Positions 14,461-25,960 of a DNA stretch of 64,000 bases are shown in pieces. A program made the translations under genes and the position numbers. The notes below the pieces were generated by a model. That model did no database searches. It was not told the DNA's origin and saw nothing but the letters and a program-made list of their open reading frames with translations. Every line of letters starts with the position of its first letter. The stretch's first letter is position 1. This stretch comes from Paramecium pentaurelia (lineage: Eukaryota; Ciliophora; Oligohymenophorea; Peniculida; Parameciidae), in contig CAJJDO010000134.1 in the NCBI GenBank assembly GCA_905183005.1, positions 203,841 to 267,840 on the forward strand. The letters are read 5' to 3'.

Positions 14461-15006
14461 TCAATATTAAGCTTTCTTAGTTTATACTATTTTTATCATT
14501 GTTTATTAGGTTAAATTTAAAAATTAAGATGATTTCAATTATTATAATTATTTTCCATCAAATGAAAATATGGAATTTATACCTCCTTATGCATAATTAT
14601 TAACAATCATTTAACATAGTTATTTTGAACCAAAATTATTATATTATATCTTTTATGAAGCTTGTTTAGCTTAATTTAAATCTTAAATAATTCCAATACA
14701 TTTATAAACTACTTTATTATTATTTTTCTATATTTGTATCATCATATTATCTAATAATCTTTAAGCTTCTATAAAATTATTTTAATCACAAGCTTATTTT
14801 GCATTATCAATAGTTTCTGTACCTTTTACTCTTAAATATTGAGAATAAACATCAGTACATTCTTCAATAACATCTACACTTTCTTCTTAATTAAATAGAG
14901 TTAAATTAAGTGTAGCAAGATTTTGTAATAATTTCTCCAATTATAGGATCTTTCATACTTAAACTGGCTTCTAGTACTTTTACATCACTTTCATGATCTA
15001 AGAATT
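14461..15006 (-). pseudogene. VWA-protein pseudogene (3' part only)
   Basis: Inverted, near-identical copy of the C-terminal third of the VWA gene (48,710-49,260), sharing the end KKAQY then TGA (14461-14463). The VWA domain is missing; similarity stops at about 15006. A one-base insertion near 14910 shifts the frame relative to the intact gene. The point where similarity stops marks the inner end of the inverted duplication. Confidence 0.8.
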
Positions 15007-15921
15007 ATACACTTGAAAATCATAAATAACAAGAAGATGTTAAGTATAAAGCTTATTTATTTACTGAAAGAATGGATTAACTTATTATCCTCTATAATAT
15101 CAGATAAATTTCATCATCCAATTCAAATTATTAAATTTAGGAAATAAGAATCTTGAAAATAAATTAGTTTTTGGAAAATTCGGATGTGAAATTTGAGTAT
15201 TAAGTATACAATCATCTATTCTTTTGTATTAAAGATACTAAAATCACTAATAAAACTAAATTTAAATCCAAGATTATGATGAAAAGACATTATGCAAGGG
15301 GACTATGTCTATTCTTATAGAGATGATGTTGTAATGGAGTGTATCTCAAAGAAAATAGAAATTATTCATTAGAACTGTCTATGACTCTAATGTTGTGGAT
15401 ATTAAATCCGATGAAAAATGGTTTAGGCAGAGTTTATGATAGAGAATTAAACAAAAAGAATTACTTTTAAGTAACTAAAGATTGGATTTCAGATATTAAA
15501 TATCACCAAATAAGTTCATTTATTAAACACATAGATTTCAGTGTAGAGAGTAAAAAATTAATATTCGCATGTGGTAGTTATGATTTAATCTTTTAGGCAA
15601 TGACTATTAGTAAATAGGTTAATTTATAGAGAATTCCTTTATCTTTAAAATATTGAAATCCATTCATTAATAAGAAATCTGAGGTCATTACTCCCAACTT
15701 TCATAAATATGTATAATTTTAGTAAGTATTGGAAAACATGAGTATAATTGGAGAGTCATCAAGAAATTATGATATTTATGTTGAATTTATCAGAATTGGT
15801 TTTAACTTCATAATCTAATATATTTTTAATTATTAATGTTAACAATTATATTTTTATATATTTATATTATATTAATATACTTAATTCAATCATTAATATA
15901 ATTATATTTTTTTTTTAACTT
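15007..15921. other. Unresolved stretch with possible coding remnants
   Basis: No intact gene. On the plus strand between about 15240 and 15800 short open pieces occur in changing frames (for example VYDSNVVDIKSDEKWF and LIFACGSYDLI). They look like WD40-type strands separated by stops and shifts. I read this as a possible decayed gene, weakly supported. Confidence 0.35.
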
Positions 15922-16387
15922 ATGGATTAACAAGATTATCACAAAATAGATCCAACTATCATAGAAGACCCAATGTTGGATGATGGATATACTAGGTATA
16001 CAATTTAGTTTTATAATTAATTTAGAAAATTTGGTGCATACAAACCTAAATTTCATGGAACTACTCCAGGTTATTACCCTTTTGAATGCATTGATTACTT
16101 TTATGTTGTGTTGATGACATTATTTACATGGGGAATTTGTTTGCCTATTTGGTATGGATTAATTGAAGCTGGTATGTACTTTATATCTAAAAATAGCTAA
16201 GGCAAATTCAAAATAATATGCAATTGTTTGTGCAGTTGTCTTTGTAGGATTCTATGTTATCTAAGCCTTAGCTACATATTATGGTGGTAGAATGAAGAAA
16301 GTGATTGAAAATCAAATGATTGAGGATAAATTAAAAGAGATGTAACAGAAAGAACTTGAGAAGTAAAAACTTCTAGCTGCAATTTGA
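15922..16387 (+). CDS. Small two-TM membrane protein, unknown
   Basis: ATG 15922, TGA 16385-16387, with introns at 15996-16025 (30 nt) and 16172-16196 (25 nt), both GTA...TAG. The 136-residue product has an acidic N-terminus, a KFHGTTPGYYPFECIDY segment, two hydrophobic helices (around VVLMTLFTWGICLPIWYG and YAIVCAVVFVGFYVI) and a basic coiled-coil tail (KLKEMQQKELEKQ). No family recognised. Frame closure with both introns removed is exact (137 codons). Confidence 0.85.
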
Positions 16388-16474
16388 TTATTAATATTAT
16401 GTATTCACAGTATCATGATCTTATATATTCTGTTTAGTTATAATATATCAATACTGTAGATTAATCTTTATTAT

Positions 16475-17446
16475 ATGTTTTATTAATAATTCAAAGAATA
16501 CCCTAAAAATTCATAAAGAGAGAAAACTCAATAAGAACGTAAGACAATCAAATCAATGGATTGGAATTGTAATGGAAGTTATTTAGCTACATCAAGTGAT
16601 TCTACAATTAAAATTTGGTCTTTTGATGGAAATAATATTAAGAGATCAACTGATTTAAAGTAAGGATCAGAATAATTGGAGAAGTTGTTATTTCATCCAA
16701 CACAACCAGACATTATAGCTTCTATAACAAAGGAGTATGTGAAGATATGGGATATTCGTACAAAATAAAGTGTAAGATAAGAGAAGAAGGAATAAATGGG
16801 TATTGCTTGTTGGAGTCCTAATGGTAATGAATTGGCAGTGGGTACTAAATAGAATAAGGAAACATAGATAATGTTTTTAGATATGTAAGGAGGAGAGAGA
16901 TAAATAATGTATTAACCAAAAGATAAGGATAAGAATTTTGAATTGAAGAATATTATGTATGATAAAGACGTGTTTGTAGCAGTTGGTCAACAAAATGGAG
17001 TTGGTATGATATAATTTATGGATGTTAATAATCCTTAATTACCTCCTCTTCATTAAATGGAAGCTCATAGAGCTAGTATTACTTAATGTAAATTCAGTAA
17101 GGATGGTTAACATATGTATACTGGAGCATAGGATTCTTTGATTATATTATGGCAATTACCAGATTTATTATGTGCAGGATAATTAATGACAGTTGAATCA
17201 GAGATTAAATCGATATCTGTTTTTGACAGTAAATACATAGCAGCAATTGGTTTGGAAGAATAAGCTTATATCTATTAGATAGACAGATGTTTAGCTGGTA
17301 AGACAGATCATATAGATTCTATAAAATTAGAAGGATAACCATCTGAAATTTGTTTCCATCCAAATAAATTTATTTTGGCAATAGTATGTTAGGATAAGAA
17401 TAAATAGGAAAGTGTGATACATTTATATGGTAATTTAGGGGTTTGA
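16475..17446 (+). CDS. THOC3: THOC3/TEX1-like WD40 protein
   Basis: Single exon, 323 residues. Successive WD-type blades are readable: MDWNCNGSYLATSSDSTIKI, then LLFHPTQPDIIASITKEYVK with KIWDIRTK, then GIAWSPNGNELAVGTKQNKE, then a blade ending DSLIILWQL. The order HPTQPDII / IWDIRT / AWSPNGNELAVG followed by a late ICFHPNKFILAIVCQDK blade is the pattern of THOC3, the WD40 subunit of the THO complex in mRNA export. Length fits the family (about 350). The assignment among WD40 proteins is by motif resemblance only. Confidence 0.7.
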
Positions 17447-17515
17447 TTATTTATATGATATATTTTAATTATTTAGTTGATATATGGATTTAAAAATGTG
17501 AATTTGTAAATAATA

Positions 17516-18664
17516 TCATTTCTTTTTTGATTTACGTTTCTCCAAAAATTTCTTCATCCAAATATGTTCCTTTACTTGTTAGAGTGATAATCTTTTAATG
17601 GGATCTACTTCAAATAATCCAGCAATAAGTTCTTTTACATCATCATTTACACATTGCCAAAATTCATCTTAAATATCATAATTGCCATCAATAATATTCT
17701 CTTTGATTTCTAATAGTATTTCAGAATAGAAAGGTGCATAACCACATATCATAAAATATAAAACTCCACCTAAAGCAAAATTATCAATTTTAGATGTCAA
17801 TTCTTTACATTATTAATACACTTCAGGTGCAATATAATTCATAGTTCCACATTCAAAGTTCTCTTTTCTCTCATTTAATATAGATAAATAATTAGCAAAT
17901 CCAAAATCAATTATCTTCACCTATTTAATAGTATTCTAATTCAAAATTATCATTATATTCTCTGGTTTTATATCACGATGTACAATTCCCATTGAATGTA
18001 TACATTACAATGCTTCAATCAATTAAGATAAAACCAAAGCAGCCTCTTCTTCAGCCAAATATTTCTTCTCTTCTACATAATCATAGAGATCTCCATCCTT
18101 TATTAATTCTGTAACTAAGTAGATGTGACTTCTATTTTCAAAACTTTCAACTAATCTTACAATATATGGATGATTTATTAATTTCATAATTTCAACTTCA
18201 TGTTTTATAGCTTCTACTTAATTCTATGAAATCTATTATTTATTAATGATCTTCAAAGCATATGTCTCCTTTGTCTATTTGTCCTAACATTTATACACCA
18301 TAGACGATTGACCCTACCCAATCTTCTCTAATATAGAATACTTTTTGCTTATCTCCCCACTCCAATAATACTATCATAATTACTTATTATAAGCTTGTAA
18401 TGCATTCTACCATAATCTAAATTACTTATCATCAGAACATTCATAATTCTTACTCTTATACTATTTTCCAACATGTAATACTTCAAAACCATACTTCTAA
18501 ACTTATTGGTGTACTTTTTCCTCAATTATCAAACCCTACAAACAAATTACTTTTGAAGGGTTTTCTCCTTTTTTTCGAAACTCTAAAAGGACATGGGGAT
18601 AAAGTTCACAATATTTCTATTTTATTTCTTTTTTCTTTGAAATTCTATATAAGTCTCCTGACAT
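17516..18664 (-). CDS. PH-domain Ser/Thr protein kinase (CAMK type)
   Basis: N-terminal PH-like domain (GDLYRISKKKEIKQKYCEL to FRLWQNALQAYNK), then a complete kinase domain: glycine loop IGQGQSSMVYKC, catalytic Lys in YALKII, HRDIKPENIM, DFG in KIIDFGFANY, APEVY and a terminal HIWMKKFL. A 24-nt intron at 18360-18383 joins PH and kinase frames. Its 3' end reads GAG instead of the usual TAG, so that splice site is the weak point. I chose the ATG at 18664; an in-frame ATG at 18673 would overlap the neighbouring gene's stop. About 374 residues. The PH-plus-kinase layout is common in Paramecium. Confidence 0.85.
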
Positions 18665-18666
18665 TA

Positions 18667-19761
18667 TCAACATTCTATTTTGTATTCATCGCATTCTTAC
18701 AGTTATTTATAATTAGGCTATTTATCTGTGATCCCCCAAATATTATAATTAAATGCTGCATAAAGAGGTTGGATTAAGTTGGGATGTTTTGCAATAAATG
18801 CCTAGAATTCTTGCAATGATAATAATTAATCATTCTTATTTTTATACACTAAGTCAACATATTTCTTTATCAATAGACTTTAATTAACACACATTTCAAT
18901 CTTTTAACCATCAATCTAATTTATTTATATAATATACTTAAGCTGTTATTAATAATCCAAATCTTTTTTGAGATATACCATTTTCTTAGATCATGCTATC
19001 TTATACAAAAAGGGCATCAGATTATTTAGAAAAACAACTCTATAAACCTTCTGAAATTATTTTATTTGAACTCTCATATTATTATTCAGAAATATTCTAG
19101 CTCTATTTTCTAAATTATTAGACTTTTTCATTATTCAATTATATATACCTGACAATTCCAATAGATCTGCACTATTCTTATATTTTTTATGACGATGTTT
19201 ACGTCTATTACCAAAATCATCAATAATCAAAGATTCATCTAAAAATAGTTAATCTTCACAAATCTTCTTTAATTCATATTGAGGATAATTCTACATCTAT
19301 TTTTATTTAACACTTAACATACCATCTATAAAAAGTCACTCTTTGCTATACCCTTTTAGTTTTGTAAATCATAAAGTTAATACAAATTCACAATTCTTTA
19401 TTCATCTGAGCACTTAATGTACATTTCCATTCCTGCTAAAAACTCATCAAAATTCATGTAATCTTCTTGCTTATTTGTGAACTTGTTAAATATTTGTTCT
19501 CCCCAAAATCCCTACATTAATAATCTATATGCTACAAACTATTATTTAAAAGAAGGTATTGAATGTATCTCTACTTAACAATGAATTATTTTATCTGGAA
19601 GCTAAGTCTTTGAAAATAAGAGTAAGCATATCCAGTTCAAATTGTTCAACTACACTCTAATTTCAATGTTTACATTTTCCCAAGTATTTTTGAGCAATCA
19701 ATTTATGAGTACTGCTTTTCTTTGGTCTTCTTTGGATTCCACATTGTAAGGTACTTCCCAT
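18667..19761 (-). CDS. EF-hand-like protein, with in-frame TGA
   Basis: ATG 19761, final TGA 18667-18669. Introns are inferred at 19650-19673, 19512-19539 and 19297-19322, plus a 39-nt candidate at 19110-19148. The readable core (FELDMLTLIFKDLA, NFDEFLAGMEMYIKCSDEQR, LYQLYDLQNQKGIAKSDFL) has the helix and loop order of calcineurin-B/recoverin type EF-hands, with poor calcium ligands. After the third intron a basic region (RRKHRHKKYK) and a helical C-terminus (LLSLQEFQAFIAKHP) follow. A TGA at 18991-18993 interrupts an otherwise good frame at a position where Trp would fit. Either this is a nonsense mutation, a sequencing error, or readthrough. The stop abuts the start of the kinase gene. Confidence 0.6.
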
Positions 19762-20306
19762 AAGTTAATAAATAATCAATATTTTTTTTTTTACCGTAAT
19801 TTTAAACTCAAACCAAAAATCATTCAACTAAAGACACTCATCAAGTCATGAATTACAAAATCTAACTATACCCTTTTACATTCAATTTTAATATTCCTTA
19901 ATAAAAAGCACTGAATTTATGAACATATACATTCTTAAATTTTATAAACATAATTCATTCCTTATCAGATTTCAGTACCAATTAACTATCTTTTAATTTC
20001 CCAATTCATCTTAGAAATTTTAATTTTAATTTAAATTTCCCATATACCATACTATAACTATTTATCACTTGTATCTCATGATAGAATAATTATACAAAAT
20101 CCAATAATGAAGAACATTTTAAATTACATATATAATTTGACCATTATTATATTTTTTAAATATAGTTATTTCTAACATCCTTTTTTATTTATTTTTGTTA
20201 ATTCTTACAACTTTTAAAGATCATTATTATTTTATTATAATATGAATACTAAAATTAAAAGACAATCTCATATGAATTACTTTAATTAAATTAATTTAAC
20301 TGTCAT
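19762..20306. other. Intergenic between divergent genes
   Basis: About 545 bp, very AT-rich, no supported coding. It must hold the promoters of the EF-hand gene (minus) and the coiled-coil gene (plus), but no motif can be singled out. Confidence 0.6.
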
Positions 20307-21124
20307 ATGAACAAATTAGTTGTATAACAAGTTAAGAGTATTTTCAATAGTCTTCCTAATAAAGATTTAGATAAACTATTAAATTTGTTACTTGCTGCAG
20401 GAATTACTAAAAATTAAAAATAAGTTGGTTATAAATGTGTAGAATGTAGTATAATGTATGAATAATTAAATAAATTAAAAGGTTTAAAGGTATTAATGCA
20501 AGTGGTTTTGGAAGAGATGAAGTAGAAGCTGTTCATATTTGTTTAAAAAATTTTATTGAATAAATGTTAGAAGAAGAAGGACATTTAATATTCTTGAGAA
20601 ATATTTTAAGAGAACTTAAATAACTAGATTTCTAAGAATAAGATATAGAATAATTATAATAGAAAATAGGCAATATATCAATCATCTAAAATAATCAAAA
20701 TTATTAAACTGTAGATAGTTTGTTAAATGGAGAAAATGAATAAATTTTAGGATAAATTGTTGATAATAAGTCTAAAAAATTTGAAACATTATAAGACAAT
20801 AGCAATAAAGAGAACATTTCAAATTAATATCAGAAATGTTGTAATCATGAATAAGAATTAAAAAAAGAGAAAATGAGAGTTGAACATTTAGAATTAAGAA
20901 TTAAATTGATTTTAGAAGAAAATAGAATTTTGAAATCATTACTTAATGAAAAGAAAGAGACTACAAGATAAGATAGCAATAGAGAAGGTGATACGAAAAG
21001 GATTCGTTAATAAGTTAGATCTAGTAGTGTAAAAATGAGTAAAATTTAGTAAATAAATGGAGTGCCTAAACTAAATCTGGATGCACTTCCAACCTATATG
21101 GGTAAATAGAAAGCATTATTTTGA
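20307..21124 (+). CDS. Coiled-coil protein, unknown
   Basis: ATG 20307, TGA 21122-21124. A 26-nt intron at 20456-20481 (GTATG...AAAAG) restores the frame between VECSIM and FKGINASGFGRDEVEAVH; total 264 codons. The N-terminal third is compact with a short Cys pair (CVEC) and a helical segment; the remainder is coiled coil (ELKKEKMRVEHLELRIKLIL) and a basic tail. No family recognised. The intron's 3' end is AAG rather than TAG; the alternative is a frameshift at the same place. Confidence 0.7.
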
Positions 21125-21155
21125 TGATTTTTTCTATCTAATTAGTTTTATTGAT

Positions 21156-24100
21156 TCATTTCTTATTAGAAATTTGGATTGTCTATTTCTTAATATTTTT
21201 GCTTTGAAATTATTAAATAATTTATGAATTTCTAGTAGATATAGTTTAAATTGTATTAGTTTTACTAGGCTATTAGGAGTATATATTAAGACCTCTTCCC
21301 TTTTTCAATTAGATCCTTTTCTTTATCTTCTTTCTTAAAATATATTACCTAATACATTTAATGATCAACTTTATTGCTCTTTTTCTTTTAATTAATCTTC
21401 TATATCTCTTTCTTTATAAAAACCCTTTTATAAATGCTTATAATCTAATAAATTTCTTTAGTCGTTTGAGTCTACGTACATATCTTTTAGATTTGATCAC
21501 AAGTCTAAATGACTATATTTTCATAATAGACTTTAGCCTTTAAAATCCAATATACCAAATATTAAACATAGCTACTCTTGATTTATGTCTATAGTAAATT
21601 TTTGTTAATTTATTTAATCCATTTTGAATAATACATAGTTTCTATTATTTTTTTGCTAATATTATTCTCATTAAACATTATAATAAAATAGATGATTATT
21701 CTTATTCCAATCTTTTTCTTAATTTTATAGCTTTAAATCTTTTGTAATTTTTCTAAATTACTATAGATGATGTATGATTTTTAAGTAATTTCTTGTATTT
21801 CTTTTTTTAAATAAAACTAAATTAATGATAATATGATGAATACCATTTTATAATTGAATTGATTTTAATACTTTATTTAATTCTCTTTCTATATAATGAT
21901 TTCCACCATCTTTGTATCTATTTATATTTATGTAGTTTGTATTTCAATTAATTAGCTACTTTAGATGATATTTTAAATGAGATTAATTATTCTAAATACA
22001 AAAGTGCTAATTCTCTTTTTAATTATTATTTAATTTATATTGATTGATTATATCTAAATCTACATTAGATTTTAATTGCCATTTTTGATCTTTTTAAATG
22101 ATATTTCCTCTTTTTAGCTAGAAATCCTCTAATAAGTATTTATATTTTTCTTGCTGAATAATAATTTTTTAATCTTATCCTTAATAATTTAGAAAGCATT
22201 CTCCTTACATATTTTTAGATAACAATAGCATATTTTGTATCTCTTAAAAACCATTTTATCTTTTTAGCTTTGTACATTCTATAAAATTTTTAAATCATTA
22301 AAGCTGCAAGTGATTCTATATATCTTTTATCAATCATCTTTTCTCTTTTAATATTACATTTCTATCCCCATAATTCTAATTAATTATCATTCTATTATTA
22401 ATTATTATAAGTTTATTATTCATCAATTAATAATTCATAATAGTATTTTTTAGGTCTAATAAATTCATCACCAAATATTATATTAAACATACTCTCAGCC
22501 ATAGAATCCAACATTTCATGTAACCAATCTGCTCTTTCTGAACATGCTGGTGATAGATTTACTTCTAATAACCATGGTTTACAATATTCATCTAACATAA
22601 TATCAAATCCAAATAATTCAAAACAATATTTAGATTCACTTTCAAATTGATCTTACAATATTTTTAGTGTTTTAATAATTAAATCATTGCATTATGGTCT
22701 AACTATCTTTTACCAATCAACAGGAAGCCATAACTACATAAAATCACTACTGTAAATTGAATCATTTTTACTAATGTATTATTATTATTGCTCAATTACT
22801 TCTTAAATTCTGATTTATTTAAAGAGAAATTTGTCAAATGCTTTAATAAATTCTTTGTATCTTTTATATCATATGTTTAACTACACATTCTCATATAGCA
22901 ATGACTAAAAACATATGCTTATAATGGTTAAAAACTCTTTACTAAAACCCATTATCTCAAATCAAACTTAAATCCCTTATATAATAATGGTCTTTCTATA
23001 TACTTTTACACTAATCTAGCTTACATTTATTAACCACTATTAATTGCTTCTTTAATATCCTTCTCTAAATAAATTCCTTATCCTCTTGCACATCCTCCTG
23101 GTTTAATAATCCAAATATTATTAACCCCATCAACCTTATAAGCTGAATCATATTTTTTTAAAAACAAATGATATCTATATAACTTTCTAATTAAAAATTT
23201 GCTTGGATTTTAACCTTTATCAAATTTCTAAATCTGTGAATATAGAATTATACTAAATTATTTATATATATTACTTAATTCTACTTTTTGATATATATTG
23301 ATGACTCAATTCAAAATTCTTATCATCATAAAATCCATCCTTCATTTATCTTTTCATATCTGAAAGTCTAGATAACACTTCAGACATAATAGAACAATCA
23401 AATTTAATATCAGATGCTTAAGATGAATCTTACAATTCTTATGCTGTATAAATGTTTTTGTATTTCCTTTTTACAGTTTTTTTCATTTCAATTCTTCTAA
23501 TCTTTAAGTTGTCTTCCTTCTTTTTCCATTCCTAAAATATTACTTCTTTTATCTTCTTCATTTCATTTTTCCTCTTTAATTTTAATGCTATTATTGCCTT
23601 TTTTAATATTATAGTAACAGCAGTTCTTTCATATTCTTTAATGAAATCCTCTCTATCTGTTATATTTCCTAAATCAAATGCCCTTGGAAAGAAAGTACTT
23701 GTATCATATCCATATTCACATTAATTCTTGAAATTTGATAATAAACATGATTTTGTTGTAAGTTCTTTGGTGTTACTAAAATGATTGTAAAATTATCCAT
23801 CCTATAATATTTTATAATCATCAGGATTCTCAGTATAAACCCATTTAAGATCAAAAATTTATTAATTACAAGATATTTCAAGCCAACCATGTCTTTATAA
23901 ACATCTTCTAACATATTCATCTTATGAATTAAAACAAAACATTTTAGTTGCTAATGTAATATTCTATCTTTTTAAATAATCATTCATTAAAGAACGATTA
24001 CTAAAGTAAGCCGTATTCTTCACCAATGGTTCAACAATTTGCTTCTTTGTTTGAGACTACAACCTTTATTATTCTTAAGAAATTATAGTTTCTATGCTAC

Positions 24101-24285
24101 ATGATTGTCTTGATAGATGTGACTATGATAAAGGATTCTAAATAGCTTGTTTCATCAATTTCCTATATATTCATACTCAAATTATACAGAGGAGTCTCCA
24201 ATGAATCTTTAGATTATCTCTTTATTTCTGGCAATAGTGGTAATTGAGTAGTTATTTTTTATTTTGGTGTAATTTATTATTTCAT
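21156..24285 (-). CDS. Tubulin-tyrosine-ligase-like protein with long IQ-like tail
   Basis: About 1,015 residues. ATG 24285; introns at 24146-24176 (31 nt), 23253-23274 (22) and 22771-22799 (29) give exact frame closure to TGA 21156-21158. The TTL core is clear: IWIIKPGG and CARGQGIYL, then KHLTNFSLNK, then FGFDIMLDEYCKPWLLEVN and LSPACSERADW. TTLL enzymes ligate Glu, Gly or Tyr to tubulin tails in cilia and the cortex; which one cannot be read from the motifs I see. The N-terminal 300 residues are unique. The C-terminal 400 residues contain repeated basic IQ-like segments (KIQILIRGFLAKKRKY, IVIQKNYKRFKA) that may bind calmodulin or light chains. The tail is an unusual addition for a TTLL. 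Confidence 0.9.
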
Positions 24286-25035
24286 ATATAATAATAACTG
24301 TTTATGAGAACTTCATATACATTCATCATTTATTTAGGAATCTATAATTCTTTTTATTTTTTTGTATATAAAACAATTTGATTGCTGTGAAGTATAAACT
24401 AGTTTGGAATTAATAATCAAGATGGTAATACTATTTCACTTTTTTATGATTCTTACAATTTTGATTAAAAATTCTTTGAAAACTATAGAATTACATTAAT
24501 AAATTATTATTCTCTAATTAATATATAAATATATTCATTTTCTGAGGTAAGATCTATCAATTATTATAAAATGCATTAAATGTCAATTTCAGAAAAGTAT
24601 TATAAATTGAGTATAAAAAGATTAAAATAAAAAATCCAATAATATTAATATATTAATCAAATTTATACAGTGAATTTATATTAATGTACATTCAAACTGA
24701 GAAATAGATTACAAATTTTAGAAAATAAGTAATTCTTATTTAGGTTAAGGTTCAAATGAAATAAGATTAATGATTTAATTATTATAAATTGAATCCATTA
24801 ATAAGTTATTCCTTTTTAATATGTTTACATAAAATAATTACTATTTTGATTGATTATTTATTATCTAAAAGCAAAGATTAAGATATTGTAATTAAAAATG
24901 TTATATTCATTATTGATAATTACTTTATATCTAAAGGAAATTTAATAAAATCAAACTATAATTTATTATAAATATAAAGTTAATAATAAATGGAATTTAA
25001 TTTTAAATAATTGAATATATTATTTAATTTATTTT
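24286..25035. other. Intergenic, AT-rich
   Basis: About 750 bp with no supported gene on either strand; only short homopolymer-rich open stretches. It contains the 5' flank of the TTLL gene and the 3' flank of the Rab-like gene. Confidence 0.6.
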
Positions 25036-25917
25036 TCAAAATATTTTGCAACACATCTTTTCTTACTGTTCTTAAGGTTATTATCGAATTTCAATCTTTG
25101 CAGAAGGTCTCTTATCTTAAGTAGATTATAATTAAGGTTATGTTATAGTTGGTTATTCAGTAACCTTTACTATTCCATTTAATTTATCCTATATATCAAT
25201 AGCAGACATTATCAATTTAGTAAATATACTCATACTTCGATCCATTCCTAAATTTTCAGTTGCTGAACATTCAGAATAATAGACATTTTATGGAAGTCGT
25301 TTAGTTGCAAATTCTATAATATGATCATCATTCCATTTTTCAGATTAACGAATTCCACTTATTGGATGTGCATTTTTTGAACCAAAGACTGCTACTTTAT
25401 ATTCTGAACATTTTTCATTAATCTAATTAATTATTTCATTGTATTTTGGACATTTTCTCTCTAAATCTCCCATAGTTCCTAAGAAATAATAATATGCATT
25501 TGTTTATTTAGCATTCTTCACACATAATTAAAACCATGTATTCAATGCATTTTCTAAGGTCACCATGTTATTTAAAGAGAATGCTATAATGTAAATGTTG
25601 CTTTAGAGTAGAAATGCTCTAATCATGGCACTATAGATCAAATCAATATAATAACATATTCTTTATTTCTCCAGAAGTAATCCAAACATGAATTTTTTAT
25701 GTAATCTTATTAGGTAACATAATTCTTGAAATAAAGAAATCTACAGATTAAATTTATTTATCGTTAACTTTAGATTCAATATTAAGAAGACACTCCATTA
25801 ATTTACTTTTACCTACAGATTGATCTCCAATCAAGATTACTCTATGTAGATCATTTGCATTTACTTTATTTTTCTTTCCTTTTATTCACATAAAATAGAA
25901 ACGCTGTCCTATTCCAT
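25036..25917 (-). CDS. Rab-like small GTPase, divergent
   Basis: ATG 25917, TGA 25036-25038, introns at 25864-25889 (26 nt, ends AAAG) and 25631-25655 (25 nt, ends TATAG); 276 residues. G1 is intact (GDQSVGKSKLMECL). The G3 position reads WITSGEI in place of WDTAGQE, so the usual Asp and Gln are missing. The G4 region (YYFLGTMGDLE) lacks the NKxD motif. G5 is recognisable (ECSATENLGMD). A tail of about 60 residues ends near CCKIF without a clear Rab CC prenylation motif. Family membership is safe; normal GTP hydrolysis is doubtful from the missing residues. Confidence 0.8.
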
Positions 25918-25960
25918 ATCAATCAATTATTTATATAATTATAAACAATGAATTTATTTT

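Larger units (their letters stand above)
1..15006 (+). repeat. Left arm of inverted segmental duplication
   Basis: Gene order on this arm is coiled-coil gene, A, antigen remnant, B, antigen pseudogene, Cys/His gene, VWA pseudogene. Each has a mirror-image relative in 48,710-64,000. Relative to the right arm it holds an extra tandem unit (B plus antigen pseudogene). Similarity ends sharply inside the VWA pseudogene at about 15006. Identity varies from gene to gene, highest in the VWA part and antigen ends. Confidence 0.8.

Noticed and set aside
18553..18777. Plus-strand 74-codon open frame
   Set aside because: Opposite-strand shadow of the PH-kinase and EF-hand genes.
18991..18993. Selenocysteine codon
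   Set aside because: The position favours Trp by context, no redox motif surrounds it, and no SECIS-like structure could be recognised by eye.
22416..22598. Separate short protein MLDEYCKPWLLEV...
   Set aside because: It is the internal TTL core of the TTLL gene, cut short only if TAA is wrongly treated as a stop.
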